From: Chloranthus sessilifolius
Taxonomy: Eukaryota; Streptophyta; Magnoliopsida; Chloranthales; Chloranthaceae
Assembly (NCBI GenBank): GCA_021018995.1
Contig: CM037588.1
Coordinates: 93,284,765-93,348,764 of the forward strand
Length of the DNA: 64,000 nt
Reading direction: 5' to 3'
Shown here: piece by piece, positions 11,641 to 23,871 of the stretch
Position numbering within the stretch: position 1 is the stretch's first letter
Layout of the letters: each line of letters starts with the position of its first letter
Made by a program: the position numbers and the translations under genes
Notes under the pieces: generated by a model
Seen by the model: only the letters and a program-made list of their open reading frames with translations
Database searches by the model: none
What the model was told of the DNA's origin: nothing

Positions 11641-13620
11641 TACACAAACCCACACTATGATCAAAACCAACTCCCCGACATTACACAAACTAACATCACC
11701 TGCTATGACTTGTTATTTTAACAAACTCCATCAATCCCTCGACCCACATACAATACTGTACACTCACTCACTCCTACCACGTTCGACCTGGCTAGTCTAA
11801 TCCGAAGAATTGAACCTCTCACGGAGCACGCCCATACCATCAACTTACAACTAACCAAGTTTGCCCCACGTACCTATAAATGTGAAATTACCTTTCGCCC
11901 TGAACCGGTCACCATGATCACTAAAATCCAAACTATCACCGATTCCACCCTTAAACTAACTCAACACATCACCAAACTCATCACCAACCTCAACACATTC
12001 ATCTCTGAATCGACTCAACTTACCCTTGGATCCGACAACCTACCAACAAATGAATCAACCACTACACGCCCTGAATAGATGCCCAAAATAACTAGCACTC
12101 TCGCTTCCAAATCAACTACAAAATAAACTCCCGAAATTGAACACATTGTCAAACGCATTGCCCCACCATTCTCAAAACTAGTCCCTGAATCAATCCCTAC
12201 ACCCGCGTTAAAACTCGAACTCAATAAATACTTCACCCCACCAACCTCGGAACCAGCTCTCGAACCGAAACCCATTTCAAAACCTAAACTCACTACCGAA
12301 CTCGTCACCTCACCAACTTCAAAATGAAACCCTGAATCCGGCTCTATAGTCGAATAGACCTCCAAACCACCCACTCCAGAATCACTCATTGAGCTAATAT
12401 CAAAACCAACTCATGAATCAACCCCTGCAGAACTCGCCACCAAACTTTTCACCCCCTCAACTTCGAATCAAGAACTTAAACCCACTATTGAACTTACTAT
12501 TCCACCAACTACGAAACTGAGCCTCGAACCTAAACCTATCATCAAACTAATCCTCGAACCAGAACCTACCGTTGAACCTAAACCGATCTTTGAACACAAA
12601 CCTGTCATCAAACCTCAAACTATTGTTGAGTCTAAAACTATCATCGAGCATGAACTCATTACCGAAATTGAACCTGTCATCAAACTTGACTCATCAAACA
12701 CGAACCCATTTTCGAGACTAAAACTATCATCGAATCCGAACCTATCGCCAAACATGAACTTACTAGCAAATCCGCACCAGCCTCTATGACATCGATGATA
12801 CCCGTCCCTAAGCCAACCACCGGACCCGTCGATTCACTAACCCACCAAACCATCATTCCTCCCACTTTTGAAACAAAATCAAACTTGAATCTTACGACTC
12901 CGATCAACTTCCAAATTAGCATATCGCTAAATTCTCAAACCTCGCAATATAAAATTGACATCACAATTGGAATTCCATTCGAATCTTAGATCAAAATCTC
13001 CATAGACCTCACAATCAAGGTCCCCGTAGAAATTCAACCGACGATAATACCGCAACATCAAACCTTCGACCCTAAACCTCCTCGAAAAATTACAAACAAA
13101 ACTTTAAAACAAACTCACGATAAACCCAAAATACGCATCAAACGAAACAAGGGAAAACAAAACTGCCCCACACGGAAAAAAGGTCCACCTTGGCCTACGC
13201 CCTCACATCTTCTCCTCCTACTCTACCTCTGCCGTATCCTATCATTACCTTTACAATACTACCATCCCTCTCAACGGTTCCCACTCCAACTTTACCCATG
13301 AACAACTTTCCAACAACCCGTAAATCACCCTAAAAAATACTCTAACAACTCTCTGCTCTAACTCTATGAGATGCCTCACCTTATCGAAAAATTAAAGAAG
13401 GTCCCTCCCGACAAGGAGTCCTAGGCCATGAAGGATTTATAAAAAGAACAAATCAAACAACACCACACCTATTTCAAAAAATTTCATATAATCTAAAACA
13501 CGAACCTAAACATAACATCTCTCTCATCCCACATCGATCAAATTGAGAGGGATCGAGGACCTCGAAACGGATCACCCAACTTTCACTCCGTCCATCCAAC
13601 CTTTTTAGTCAGTCCCTGCT
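11641..13620 (+). repeat. Decayed Pro/Glu/Lys-rich tract downstream of gag
   Basis: There is no long ORF, but the composition is strongly periodic. Between about 12150 and 12760, short words such as cgaacctaaacctatcatc and ctcgaaccagaacct recur every 15-30 bp. In plus-strand reading they give degenerate E-P-K-P-I-I-x-L-type units. The tract looks like a low-complexity gag tail or gag-pol spacer that expanded by slippage and then gained stops. No protease, RT or integrase motif was found, so pol of this element is deleted or replaced. Confidence 0.45.
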
Positions 13621-13639
13621 TAAGGAACTGATGATGTAC

Positions 13640-13722
13640 CATAACACAATAATAATAATAATAATAAAATAATAATACAATAAAATATAAAATAAAAAAA
13701 TATACATATATATATATATCAT
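13640..13722. repeat. AAT / TA microsatellite
   Basis: An (aat)n run passes through A/T-rich sequence into an (at)n run. Purely low complexity. Confidence 0.85.
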
Positions 13723-16079
13723 CTGTCAAACAATATCTCTGACTTATAATTCTTACCCGACCGAGAACTCATAGTCGGGGAGCTAGTGCTAAGAAACAAT
13801 GCCTACACAACCACCTCACCTAGAGGGAATCAAAACCCCACATGGGAAGTACTTTCACTATTTTGGCAACATCCCCCAAAAATAGCTACAAGGGAAAGAC
13901 TTCCTAACCCTTGGAATCACAACTCAATTATCATCATGTCTTGTAGCCTAAACAGGGATGCTCATACATCTATCACCTTCGTAGTCATCGCGAGACATTC
14001 GCCAATTGTAGGTCATTATTTTCAAAACCATTTTGGGAATCATCTGACTCATTGACCACCTTTCTATTCGGGCGAGTTGATCGAAAGGACTCGTGGATCA
14101 TGAAACTCTCTTTATGAAATATAAAAAACTCTGGATTCTCATACACCCTTTAGCCATTAGAGTTGGTGTTAGAGCAGAAAAAATGAAAATTCAAGGTTCC
14201 ATAAAACCTCATAATTCTTGCGTTAGCAGGTTGTTTCAAAAAAAATATGCAAAAAAGAAGCACAACCATGCGAGAGCAATACAACGAATGAACAGTCAAT
14301 GAATTCCGGGAAGCATAAGCAAATTGTGAGGGCATTCCTATTAATCTTATTAGGGAAGTATAAGCAAGCCGCGAGGGCATCGCTGACATCTTCACACTAC
14401 TAGATATCGTCGTATGGTGGTGGGAGGAGGATAAAACTCTTGCTAACCATAGAATTTGATGAATTGATGGTGTTGGACCATGACCGAGAGCTCAATTATT
14501 GCACCGCACTATCCACCCGAGAAGAAAGTAGTTAAACTAATATTTTAGAAATCGATTATATGAGAAGTAATCCCTAGATGAATAAACCTTACCTCCCCTT
14601 CCCCCCTTTATTTTCTTTTCAGACAATGAGTAAAATGACTGTCAAAATTTCTTTCAGAATAAAATCGAAAACTCTCGAATGGCAAGTGATGCAATCACAC
14701 GTTACCTACCATTCATCCCAACCTCGCTAAAAAGCTATGATACATGATGATTGTTCAACACTTACCTAGCATGTGGCCGAAATAATCAAACTACTTCTCG
14801 ACATGGAATCATTACTAATGCACTTCAGGATATCTGAGAGGCTAATAAAAGTTCCACTGTCACTTGTCACTGGGGCATTTTTTTAACAGCGCTAGCACCT
14901 TGGTAGCGATGCTCAGGTGACGAGACCGCCACCCAAAACTGGGAAATTTTTTTTAGGTTATTTCTTACTTTTCCATCATGGGATCAAAAACATCCAAAAT
15001 AAGAAAAACAAGAAACATACAACAATAAACATGAACAAACATAAATAAAATGAACACAATAAACAAAAAAATGCTTTATTTATGACATAAATTTTACAGG
15101 TATCATCGGAGGCATACCTCCTGAACATACAACCTAAAATGAAGACCTAGAACTTGAACATACAACTTAAAACAAACACGAAACACAAAACGAATACAAA
15201 CCAAAAACATGAGGCACGGAACATCCAATCAGAAGCAACAAAAAAGCGAGGGGAGGATTGGTTGGGCAACACACTTTCCATCCATTTGATGGACTTCCCT
15301 CCTGCCATCTTAACCTCCTAATAATAATGAAGGATGTACATCGCACCTCAATCCCAACACCTCCCAAGCCACAGCGACAACTCTGATTACACCACCATCC
15401 AAGCCCACTTCCGGACAAAGAATGCATGAAATAACAAATATCGAAAGAAACGACATCACAATCGGACGGTCGGATCACACGATATCACTAAATCATGGAA
15501 ATCGACATACTTCAAGCTCAAGTTGAATAGAAAACATAAAAGAATGAAGAAAAATGAAGAAAACTCGAGCATATATAGACGCACGATGAATTAAGCACCT
15601 AGAATACGGCGCGCAATCCAATTTAAGTGCATGAACTACCGCACGTATTCCAAATTAAATGCCACACTACAAGCGTGCGATTCATCTTTCGTCACCGTAA
15701 AAATCTCGACGAACTAATCCCACGCTGAAGACCCCGCACATAATCGAATTACACGCTTACACTTATGCACGAAATTCCAAAGGTCACTCACACAGTGACC
15801 TGGTGACACTTCAATCACGCGCACTTATCAGAGAACATAATTGGATTCTATGCACACGCTCTGATGCATAATTGACCCCTCGAACCTCTCGATCATGCGC
15901 TCCCTCCTAGGTGAGCAATTGAATTAAGCGCCCAAACCAAAGCGCGTAATTTGCCACCCATAATACACTCCTTGAACATGACATGTACTTCGGACGAAAT
16001 GAACATATGCCCTCAATAAAAACCCTAACAAAACAAATACTCAAGATAACATGTCCTATCGCAATAAGACGCATATATA
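13723..16079. other. Noncoding, probably decayed retroelement sequence
   Basis: No coding motif is seen on either strand. A 45-bp direct repeat lies at 14308-14385 (gggaagcataagcaa and gggaagtataagcaa, each followed by a gagggcat word). Between 15560 and 15960 words such as gcgcaatccaatttaa, gcacgtattccaaatt and gcgcgtaattt recur, another loose word cluster. An A-rich stretch lies at 14995-15080. I cannot assign the tract to a named element. Confidence 0.4.
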
Positions 16080-16084
16080 ATCAT

Positions 16085-17060
16085 CTTGACCCATCACAAA
16101 CCAATTAGGGATGAGGGCATCTCCCTGTAGTCCCATCGTGACCAAATCACCTCCTTGACACCCGCTACTCGATCCAGTACAAAAAACAAACCAACAAAAT
16201 TAAAGAAAAAATAAAATAAAACAAAATTATCGCTCACAGCTCCATTGCGATAACATAACCCAAAAATTTAGAACACCTCCCAACGTCCTATCACAATCAA
16301 ATCACTAGGACCCAAATAATAATAACAATACAAAGTCCCATCACAACACAAAGCAAAAATTAATGATGACAAAGTAACCAGTCATGCTACTCGCCCCATC
16401 ACAATCAAAATTACTTCCCCTTGTCCCATCGCGTAACCCCACATGCCGACTAGAGAGAGAGCCTCTAACATCTCATCATGCATCCCTATAATAACATATC
16501 CCATCATGACAGAATGCATATACCTAGTAGTATCCCAACACCCAAATTCATTAGCCTAAATTAGCCAAGCCCTCACACCCCATCATGACGCCAAAACCCT
16601 ACCACATAACCAAGACCAAAGGAAAGTTCTGTCATGATCTCGAGGAGGCCATCATTTCCTGTCACAAACTAGCCAGAGGGTCATCAGACCGACACCCCAT
16701 TGCACCTCGCAAACATGTCCCGTCGCAGCCTGCCACGGCACACAACCAAAAGGGGAAGACCCCGATGTCCCATCGCCAATTACACTTCCCCAAGATCTCG
16801 TCACATCCCTGTTGAAGCACACAACCAGAAGGGAAGGCTCACCCAATATCCCATCATGAAAAGCAAGGAGCCGAATCTCCCTATAGACATCTTACCATGC
16901 CCTCATCCCTTCCCATTGCGAATATCTCATCAGGCGATCCAGACCTCCCGACACACCAGCGAGCGTCAGGCCTCGCTACAGTAAAAAAATAAAGGAGAGG
17001 AATGCCTCTAATGTCCCATCGTGACACCACCAGAGCAGCCGGCAAGTCCCATCGCATGCA
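16085..17060. repeat. Dispersed GTCCCATCGCGA word array
   Basis: GTCCCATCGYGA and variants (cccatcacaa, cccatcatga, cccatcgcca, cccattgcga) occur about 16 times in 1 kb at irregular intervals, with unrelated text between. Most differences among copies are C-to-T or G-to-A at the CG steps, as expected if these cytosines are methylated. Open frames here (for example 16585-16815) are by-products of the composition. Confidence 0.65.
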
Positions 17061-17720
17061 AAAGCCTCTTGCCTGCAACAAATCAAGTAAATAATCACCC
17101 TCTCCTTCTACTCGATATTCCTTGTAAAATATAATTACCTAATATTAAGTCAAATGTTTTCAAAACCCGTCTCTCTCAACATGTGAATCACGGTAGTCCT
17201 CCCATAGGAGACAATCATCAATATTCGTCAAGAAGGTCAGACGGAGCATTCGGCATACCAAGTGTCATCTTGGCAACCATGCAAATGGTCGGGTGCACAA
17301 ATCCTACTCCGGTGGATCTACTCAGCGACGTATCAAAAGCCACATTTTCTGCCATTTTGCCACCAAATTGATCTTAAGTTGAAATCCCAAAATTTTTAAA
17401 AATATATATAATAATAAAATAATAATGATAGTAAAATAATAAAAATAATAAATAAATTACCTATCAAATTCTATCTCTCATCACTCCAATCAGTTCTCTC
17501 TCCTGGGAAGCCGAACACTGAGTTGACTCAACTTTGAGAAATCACAAATGTTCACTGGAAAGGGACGCCTGATGCGCCATTGGTGTGAGGAATGATGTGC
17601 CTGGTCTGACATTACTGGAGAAAGCCTTCGCCATTACATTATATTGCATCTTATTATTTAGTCACTTCACCTTGTCTCTGGACATTCGTATGATGCCCTC
17701 AGTACCTCGATTGCGTCATC
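17061..17720. other. Noncoding spacer with AT-rich microsatellite
   Basis: No gene is seen. An A/T run rich in aataat and aaataa units occupies about 17395-17457. The flanking sequence is unique in this window. Confidence 0.5.
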
Positions 17721-17966
17721 TTCCCTCTATCTGACAACCGTTTGCAGTAGATCGCGATATGTAGTGGGATGCCCTTTGCACCCACAGATCAGGATATGAC
17801 GGTTCCTTCTATTTGACTGTCACTCACAGTAGGTCACGATATGTGACAGGATGCCCCTTGTACCCACAGACTAGGATACGCCGATTTCCCCCATTTGAGT
17901 GTCACTTACAGCATGTCGCGACATGCGACGGGATGCCCCTTGCACCTGTGGTTGTGGATACACCTC
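17721..17966. repeat. 82-bp tandem repeat, three copies
   Basis: Units start at 17721, 17803 and 17885, an exact 82-bp period. Each contains a cagtaggtc-type word, a cgatatg word, ggatgcccct and tgcaccca, and the copies differ mainly by transitions. The array ends about 70 bp before the LTR-like start at 18034. Confidence 0.85.
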
Positions 17967-18033
17967 TCGACAGCTACCGCTGGGCCCTCGAATGCTCCTT
18001 GTTAGCTTGTGATGATAGATTATAAAGCCAAGT

Positions 18034-19238
18034 TGTGACATCCTGAATTTTTCCTACATGACTTTTTGAGCGATATATTTTTTTTAAACTAAATGGAAAA
18101 ATCTGGACTGTCGGATCGTAGATCACGTTCCATTACAGATATGGCACATCATAAGAGCAAACAAACTAAAATTTTCAGGCAGTGAAAATGGCAAAAATAA
18201 ATCTCAAACTTTATACATGTAACAAACAAAAGAACCACCTGTGACAGCTGACCATCACCTAAATAGTGGTGAACACAACACGTATCCAAAATCTGATTTA
18301 CAAACTTATTACATGTACCGATTTTCAAGTTTAACGATACCCAAATTAATACCAAGGCCGTCAATTAAAACTTCTCAGACGGGAGGTCTGCGGCACAATA
18401 GGATCCACCAAAAACTTTAGGTCCTACTCAATACTTGTACCTGTGACGTATAGTCGAGGGATGAGCTTCATCCAAGCTCAGTAGAGAAAAACAATACCAA
18501 TATATATCTTTTTAAACAAAAACACATAGTTGATTGATTGAAATTCAAATGGTGAAATCAAACTTTAATTTCATTTTTCAGGTCAAGATAAAATCAAATT
18601 CGAAAAAAAAAATGTTATCATGTACTTCAAAATCAGAGTGTGCACACGAAGTTCTCAGTTCTAGTTCACTTGTACAGATTCAGTCAGTATTCATTCTACT
18701 TCTGTTTCATTTAGTGTCTTTTATATACAGTGTAACCTGACGTGTCAGTCCAGTATCAATTTCCAGTGTCGAATACAATGTCAGTCAGTACATGACGCAC
18801 GGTTTAACCCGCCATGCCGGTCTAGTATGCAGTATGCAGTATGCAGTGTACTGTGTATGGTTTAACCCGTCATACCGATCCAGTATGCAGTGTGTATGGT
18901 TTAACCCACTGTACCAATCCAGTATGTAGTATGCAATGTCTAGTATGCAATGCAGTGTGTACGGTTTAACCCGTCATACTGATCCAGTATGTAGTGTGTA
19001 TGGTTTAACCCACCGTACTAATCCAGTATGCAATATACAATGTCCAATATGCAGTGCAATGTGTACGATTTAACCTGTCATACCGATCTAGTATGCAGAA
19101 TGCAGTGTCCAGTATGCAGTGAAGTGTGTATAGTTTAACTTGTCTTACCGGTCCAATATGCAGTGTCTAGGATACTTAGTATATGCATGTTTCAGTTCAG
19201 GTTCACATACTTATTCACGGTTTGAAAGTTTCATACAA
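18034..19238 (+). mobile_element. RE4: LTR-like host sequence, left half
   Basis: TGTGACATCCTGAATTTTTCC at 18034 resembles LTR starts of plant chromoviruses (Tekay/Del type), but no primer site or pol is linked to it. The sequence is interrupted by RE3 at 19236 and resumes at 56684. It carries the 39/65-bp repeat array at 18780-19160. Calling it an LTR rests on its first bases alone, so the class is tentative. Confidence 0.4.
18780..19160. repeat. 39/65-bp higher-order tandem array
   Basis: The word ggtttaaccc (with decayed copies) recurs near 18801, 18859, 18898, 18963, 19002, 19068 and 19132. Intervals are 58, 39, 65, 39, 66 and 64 bp. The basic unit is 39 bp (gtatggtttaacccgtcata, ccgatccagtatgcagt). 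A 26-bp block (atgcagtgtccagtatgcag) is present in some units and absent in others, giving 65 = 39 + 26. Confidence 0.8.
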
Positions 19239-19995
19239 TGCAACCATGAATTTTGATCAAACCCATCGCGATGAAGTGCTCGTATAAAAAATTAAGAGTC
19301 GCCACCCGGAGCTTTTGGTGTCCCGGGAAGCCTAAATAAATATTAAATGCACCAAAGTGCCAAATATGACTCTGATTTCGGTCTACGCCAAAAGCTCTTG
19401 GGTAGGGGCTTCAGTTATCGATCGGGAAGGTGTTAGGCACCCGACCAACCCGCTTGTAAGTGGTCTCTACTATGGTTGTTTGAATGTGTGGCTGGTTTAT
19501 ATAATATATATATATATATATAATTATATATAAAAAAGGAAACAAAAAATGAGTGGCACCTCCCCTTGCCCAAAGGCATGCCGATCCTATTGAGCCCTTC
19601 CTGCTTGTCGAAATTTGAGCAGTATAACGGCTCAATTCTAGGATAGAGGAGAAGCAAAAGAAGGTAGAGGAATAGAGGGGAGTGTCGGAGCTCTCGGGCC
19701 CTTGTAGCACCGATGTGGACCTTAGCGCGAGAACGTCACCGGTGAGCTTCAGATAGCAAACAGGGTAGGAAACAGGTTCTAATCTCTAAGGCGTGGTAGC
19801 TAAGAGGTAGAGGAAGAAGGCTAGGGGGTAGTTCTAGCTAAATCTCAAAGATTGATGGTGGAAAATGAGGTTTTTAGGGCAAAACTCAATTATGGAATTT
19901 TATGGGTTTAGTGCTAAAAGATGGAATGGGAGCTCACTAAATTTCTTCTCTCTTGGGAAAAATTTTCAAGCCTCCAATCCAAGGGGGGTGCCTCT

Positions 19996-20004
19996 CTATT
20001 TATA
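19996..20004 (-). promoter_or_regulatory. RE3 3' LTR TATA box
   Basis: TATAAATAG on the minus strand, followed by AGAGGCACC, matches a plant TATA box. The equivalent box in the right LTR is at 36244-36252 and in RE5 at 58621-58629. It marks the U3/R region of these LTRs. Confidence 0.7.
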
Positions 20005-20284
20005 GGAAAAGGGTAGGTTAGGAGGGTACTTAAAGGCTAATTGGGATTAGCAATTAGGTAATCTCCTAATCTAAGGTTTCCTAGAATTTTGAGAGCTTGG
20101 AAATGTGGGCAAGGGGCTTCAATGGTGGATGATAGGGTGAGGTTTCAAATGACTAAAGGGTTACAAATAGGGTAAAAATGGGTGCAACAGTCCTAATGAA
20201 ACCCATCCTAAACTTTGTGATGGCCAACAAGTCAAACCCTAAAAGTGAAATTCGAGCAAAAAACCAACAGTTACTGTAGCTAAG

Positions 20285-20432
20285 CCTGGCACATGTATTA
20301 GATGTGCCAAGCATAGCTATAGTGTCTGAAAGTCCAAAGCCTGAGGTCGGTCCCACAGAGGCTTGGCGCATGTATTAGATGTGCCAAGCCATTTTTGGAG
20401 AAAAATGGCTTGGCGCATGTAATACATGCGCC
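20285..20432. repeat. Three long palindromes in the RE3 3' LTR
   Basis: Palindromes at about 20285-20312, 20361-20390 and 20408-20432 share arms near GGCGCATGTA and TACATGCGCC with a one-base centre, some flanked by CTT and AAG. The right LTR has the equivalents at 56154-56180 and 56287-56311, plus a core-deleted copy at 56231. They would form stable hairpins in the RNA or serve as symmetric protein-binding sites. Confidence 0.85.
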
Positions 20433-20793
20433 ATATATGCCCTAGCTAAGTGTGGTTTCTGGGCATTACTTGGATTGCCGTAACTTTTGATGTACAACTC
20501 GGATTGAGGTGATTCTTGGCTTGTTGGAAAGCTAAGAACCTCTACTTTTTAATGGTATAAGATTCAATCTCAGTAGAGGTCCCACCAACCCTAGTTCATC
20601 TCTCTCTAACTATTTCTTGGGAAGGTTAACTAAGGGTTTCAGAGAGGTTTCTAAAGGTTGGGGGTAATTTCTAAGGGTATGAGAAAGTTCTTAAGGATTC
20701 CTAAGGGTATGGGAGAAGCTATCGGAAGCTCCGAGGTGCTCCTTTCTCAAAGTTAGTTTCGATTGGGCCTTGGGCCAAATTTGGGTGTCTACA

Positions 20794-20813
20794 GATGCCC
20801 CTCATTGGCATCC
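20794..20813 (-). promoter_or_regulatory. RE3 polypurine tract
   Basis: On the minus strand, AATGAGGGGCATC ends exactly where the 3' LTR TGTAGACACC begins. RE5 has AAAGAGGGGCATC in the same place at about 59512-59524. Confidence 0.75.
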
Positions 20814-22392
20814 TATCACTAATGAATGAATGCCAAAGACAAGAGACATCCAAAGAGGCCCAAGGCATCACTGATGGGTCTGTCGTATTTAGAACGAACC
20901 TCAAACATCAGGTGAGTAACATGGTGAGTAAATGGAAGCCCTGTATGTTGAGAAAAATATCTGTTCCTCAAGGTTATCTATCCCTAAGTGCTTAGCGACA
21001 TTACTCGGCATAACCGAGATGATACAAGTTGCGAAAGCACAATATGCTGGGAAAAAATGTTTGCTTCTCGAGATGATTGAATATGTTTGATATTCAAGTT
21101 TCATTCTGAATAAAAACAACTCTGTCAGTACGAGGGAAATCAATCCATACTTAAAGATAGCTGCAAAGCAAATACGCGAAGATCCCTAGTTTGTGTCCAA
21201 TCATGTGAAGCGGCATTGATTGCCTCATTTGACTGACCACGGGTGCCCCTGCATGAAGCAAGGTTTGAGGTCTTAGGGCAAACCCATCGATCTCGTAGTT
21301 AATTTAGCATGACTACCAGAGCGGAGCGAATTAATGTTGCAACGCTTTTTGGGAGTACATGCCACTTTTTTGATAATGTGCCCTAGATCAACATGACCTA
21401 GAGTACCCAACATCAAATAATACTGAATAGATTTGGCCAAAATTGGGTGCCTACCGAAGGAGACATCCAATCTTCGTCTCTGTCGAAAATGAAATTACAA
21501 ACGAACGACTATGCATAAACATGCATCCATCAGGGGCGATAAATAATAAGGCGATGGAAGTCCAGACACAGAACCCGTTCGAGGACCATTTACAGGAACA
21601 ATGACCATCCACGGATACCTAGACACATGGTGTACACTTTATTGGGATACTGTACAAATATAGTTTATAGTGCCTGCACCTTAGAATGAGCCCTTCTGAA
21701 TGCACATTTGAACATAGTCATTTGATAGGTAATGTCCTTTTGAGAGGCTGGTCATAACCAACGATTAATATTTTTATAACGAAGTTACCCAGACCTCAAA
21801 CCCTATAGGGCGCATGCCCAAACACTGCAGACCAAGAGTCCACACCTCCGAAATAGCTCGTGATAAATATGAAGTTAGACTCTTACGTTCCTATGAATCC
21901 ACAAACAGAGTGATCAATGCAAAGAAATTAGAAATGGAATAAATCTAATCGAAACATTGACTGTTTGATCGAGATTGACACTGTCGCTCCTACTCTGAAG
22001 TAGGATCTAGAGATCCAAGGCAAACCTCAGACTTTAGGACATTAATTTAGCCCAGCTGCATTACCGATAAAATATTGACATTTTATTGCATTGAAACACG
22101 CATGTAAGTAGTTGTGCATGGCAAAAAGTACCATGAAAACTCAGCTATCTTTTTTTCTTTTTCAAATGATTGCTTTTTCCATTTTCTTTTTTAATAGACT
22201 GGACGTCGGTGATGAGATGCTTCATCTGATTTGTCCATCGTTGAGAGGTGGCCTACTTCAAGGCTTCAGACCAGTTAATGTTCCTACACATTCTCAAGAA
22301 AACGTCAGTGTCTTTTTTTTATAGGTAACAATATGCATCCTAATTAACGGAAGGAGAAGCAAACCTTTACCTACACATTTTAAATTTTCAAG

Positions 22393-22431
<39 letters not shown>

Positions 22432-23871
22432 ATCTGTTTTCAGAGATATTTTGTTCTTTTTATTCATTTTTGAGATGGAAGTATGATGCTGCAAATATGT
22501 ACATGAACATATAAAAGGAGTATATATTTTTTAGATTTTTTTGGATTTCTTCCTTTTTTTTTAATTTTTGAATTTTAATTTTTGTTCTCTTTCTTTATTT
22601 TGAGATGGAAGTATGATGTTGTACACATGTACATGGAAAAGAGTAGAAATATATATATTTTTTTGTATTTAGATTTTTTCTTAATTTTTTTCTGTTCTTT
22701 TTTATCTTTTCCTTTTTGTTTTTTGATGCCTTAATAGTGAGACGAAGTAACGGGTTCCTTTTTTAGCATAGCCGAACCCGTTCATGCAGTCGGACTTGAG
22801 TGAGGTTCAAAAATATTATCAAGGTTGGAACATCCATCCCTTTGAATTGAATCAACCTTTTATCCTTACCTCAAGTCATACATTTGACGGGGCGGTCTAA
22901 AGATACATCTGATCAAGATCTGATTTGGGCTAACATGAGCGGCTTAGTGGGCAACCAGATAATCCAAACTTGTAACCAATGGAGTACCCGAAGAATTTAC
23001 TTTTCTCCTTTTTTTTAACCTTTTTTACTCACAACGCCCAAGATGGGTTTTCGCCGTGCTCGTTATCTCCTTCTTTTTTACCCATAGCACCCTTTTGGGT
23101 TTTCAATAGGTCCATGGGTATGCATTTTTACCCCAAACACCTTTTCAAGTTTTCACCTGGTCCACATAAGCTCACTGTTTTTACCCATGGTGCCCTTTCG
23201 GGTTTTCGCCACGTCCTTTTGCATTGAGCCGGTAAATTCTTATTTTATTTTCTTCTTTTTTGTTCTTTTTTTTTTTTGAAAAGGCCACGACATGGATGTT
23301 GAATCCATGATAGCCGGTTGAATGTGATTCATATGTTGCCTCTCGGCTTGGCTTGTGATGACTTAACAAATAAAGTGACTACTTGTGGACCTTAAGGAGG
23401 GCTTTCTTCAGGGATGTATCTTGGCCATGGGATAGGTTAGGAATTTTGAAGGTATTCTGGGTTTTAAAAGATTTCCTTGATTGGGTTTCAGTTGCCGTAA
23501 TACACTTCTTCCTTGGAGAATTTTGACTGTACATGCCCCACTTTTTCTTTTCTATTTTTTCTCTTTTTATTTTTTTCAGACATCCTCCTTTTGGGATTTT
23601 ACTTTTCTAATTTTTTAGGATTTGATGGTAACTCTTTTTTCTCATTTCTTTTTGTTTGGTATATACACTTTTTCTATCGTCTTTTCTGGGGAGGGGTTTA
23701 TGAAAGAAAGGTCAATGGCTCAATGGGTGTAGCAAAAGGTATGATCATTTAGGGATGCATTTTGGCTACTTGGCTTTAAAATGATGGCCTCCTTTTAAAG
23801 GATCCTTAAGCAGTCATGTATCCATTTTTATCAGTACTTACCTTACCGTGAGAGACTTAGTAATAGAATCA
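20814..23871 (-). other. RE3 3' noncoding region
   Basis: This lies between integrase and the polypurine tract. It shares blocks in the same order with RE5 59525-63300, such as the gagcgaat / gttgcaacgct block near 21320 and aggggcgataa near 21532. It contains a (TA)n run at 22397-22427, many T-rich stretches, and a 50-bp tandem repeat at 23041-23219. I could not recognise the antisense ORF of RE5 here, so it is deleted or eroded. No other gene is seen. Confidence 0.65.
23041..23219. repeat. ~50-bp tandem repeat in the RE3 3' noncoding region, four copies
   Basis: The word gggttttc (or aagttttc) recurs at 23045, 23097, 23147 and 23200, periods 52, 50 and 53 bp. Each unit contains ttttacccatggtgccc and a small inverted repeat (CCCTTTCGGG). 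RE5 has the same array at 62454-62630. Confidence 0.8.

Larger units (their letters stand above)
19239..20793 (-). repeat. RE3 3' LTR
   Basis: It is 1555 bp. On the minus strand it begins TGTAGACACCCAAATTTGGC and ends GGTTGCA. It matches the two halves of the right LTR (35492-36260 and 55883-56683) closely along its length. It contains a TATA box, a (TA)n tract near 19500-19530 and three long palindromes at 20285-20432. Confidence 0.9.

Noticed and set aside
12015..12389. 124-codon minus-strand open frame
   Set aside because: Opposite strand of the Pro/Glu-rich repeat tract; Val/Gly/Ser-rich with no domain.
22397..22427. (TA)n run as a functional element or origin
   Set aside because: Simple slippage repeat in noncoding retroelement DNA; similar runs at 19500, 35757 and 63100 are also in T/A-rich tracts.
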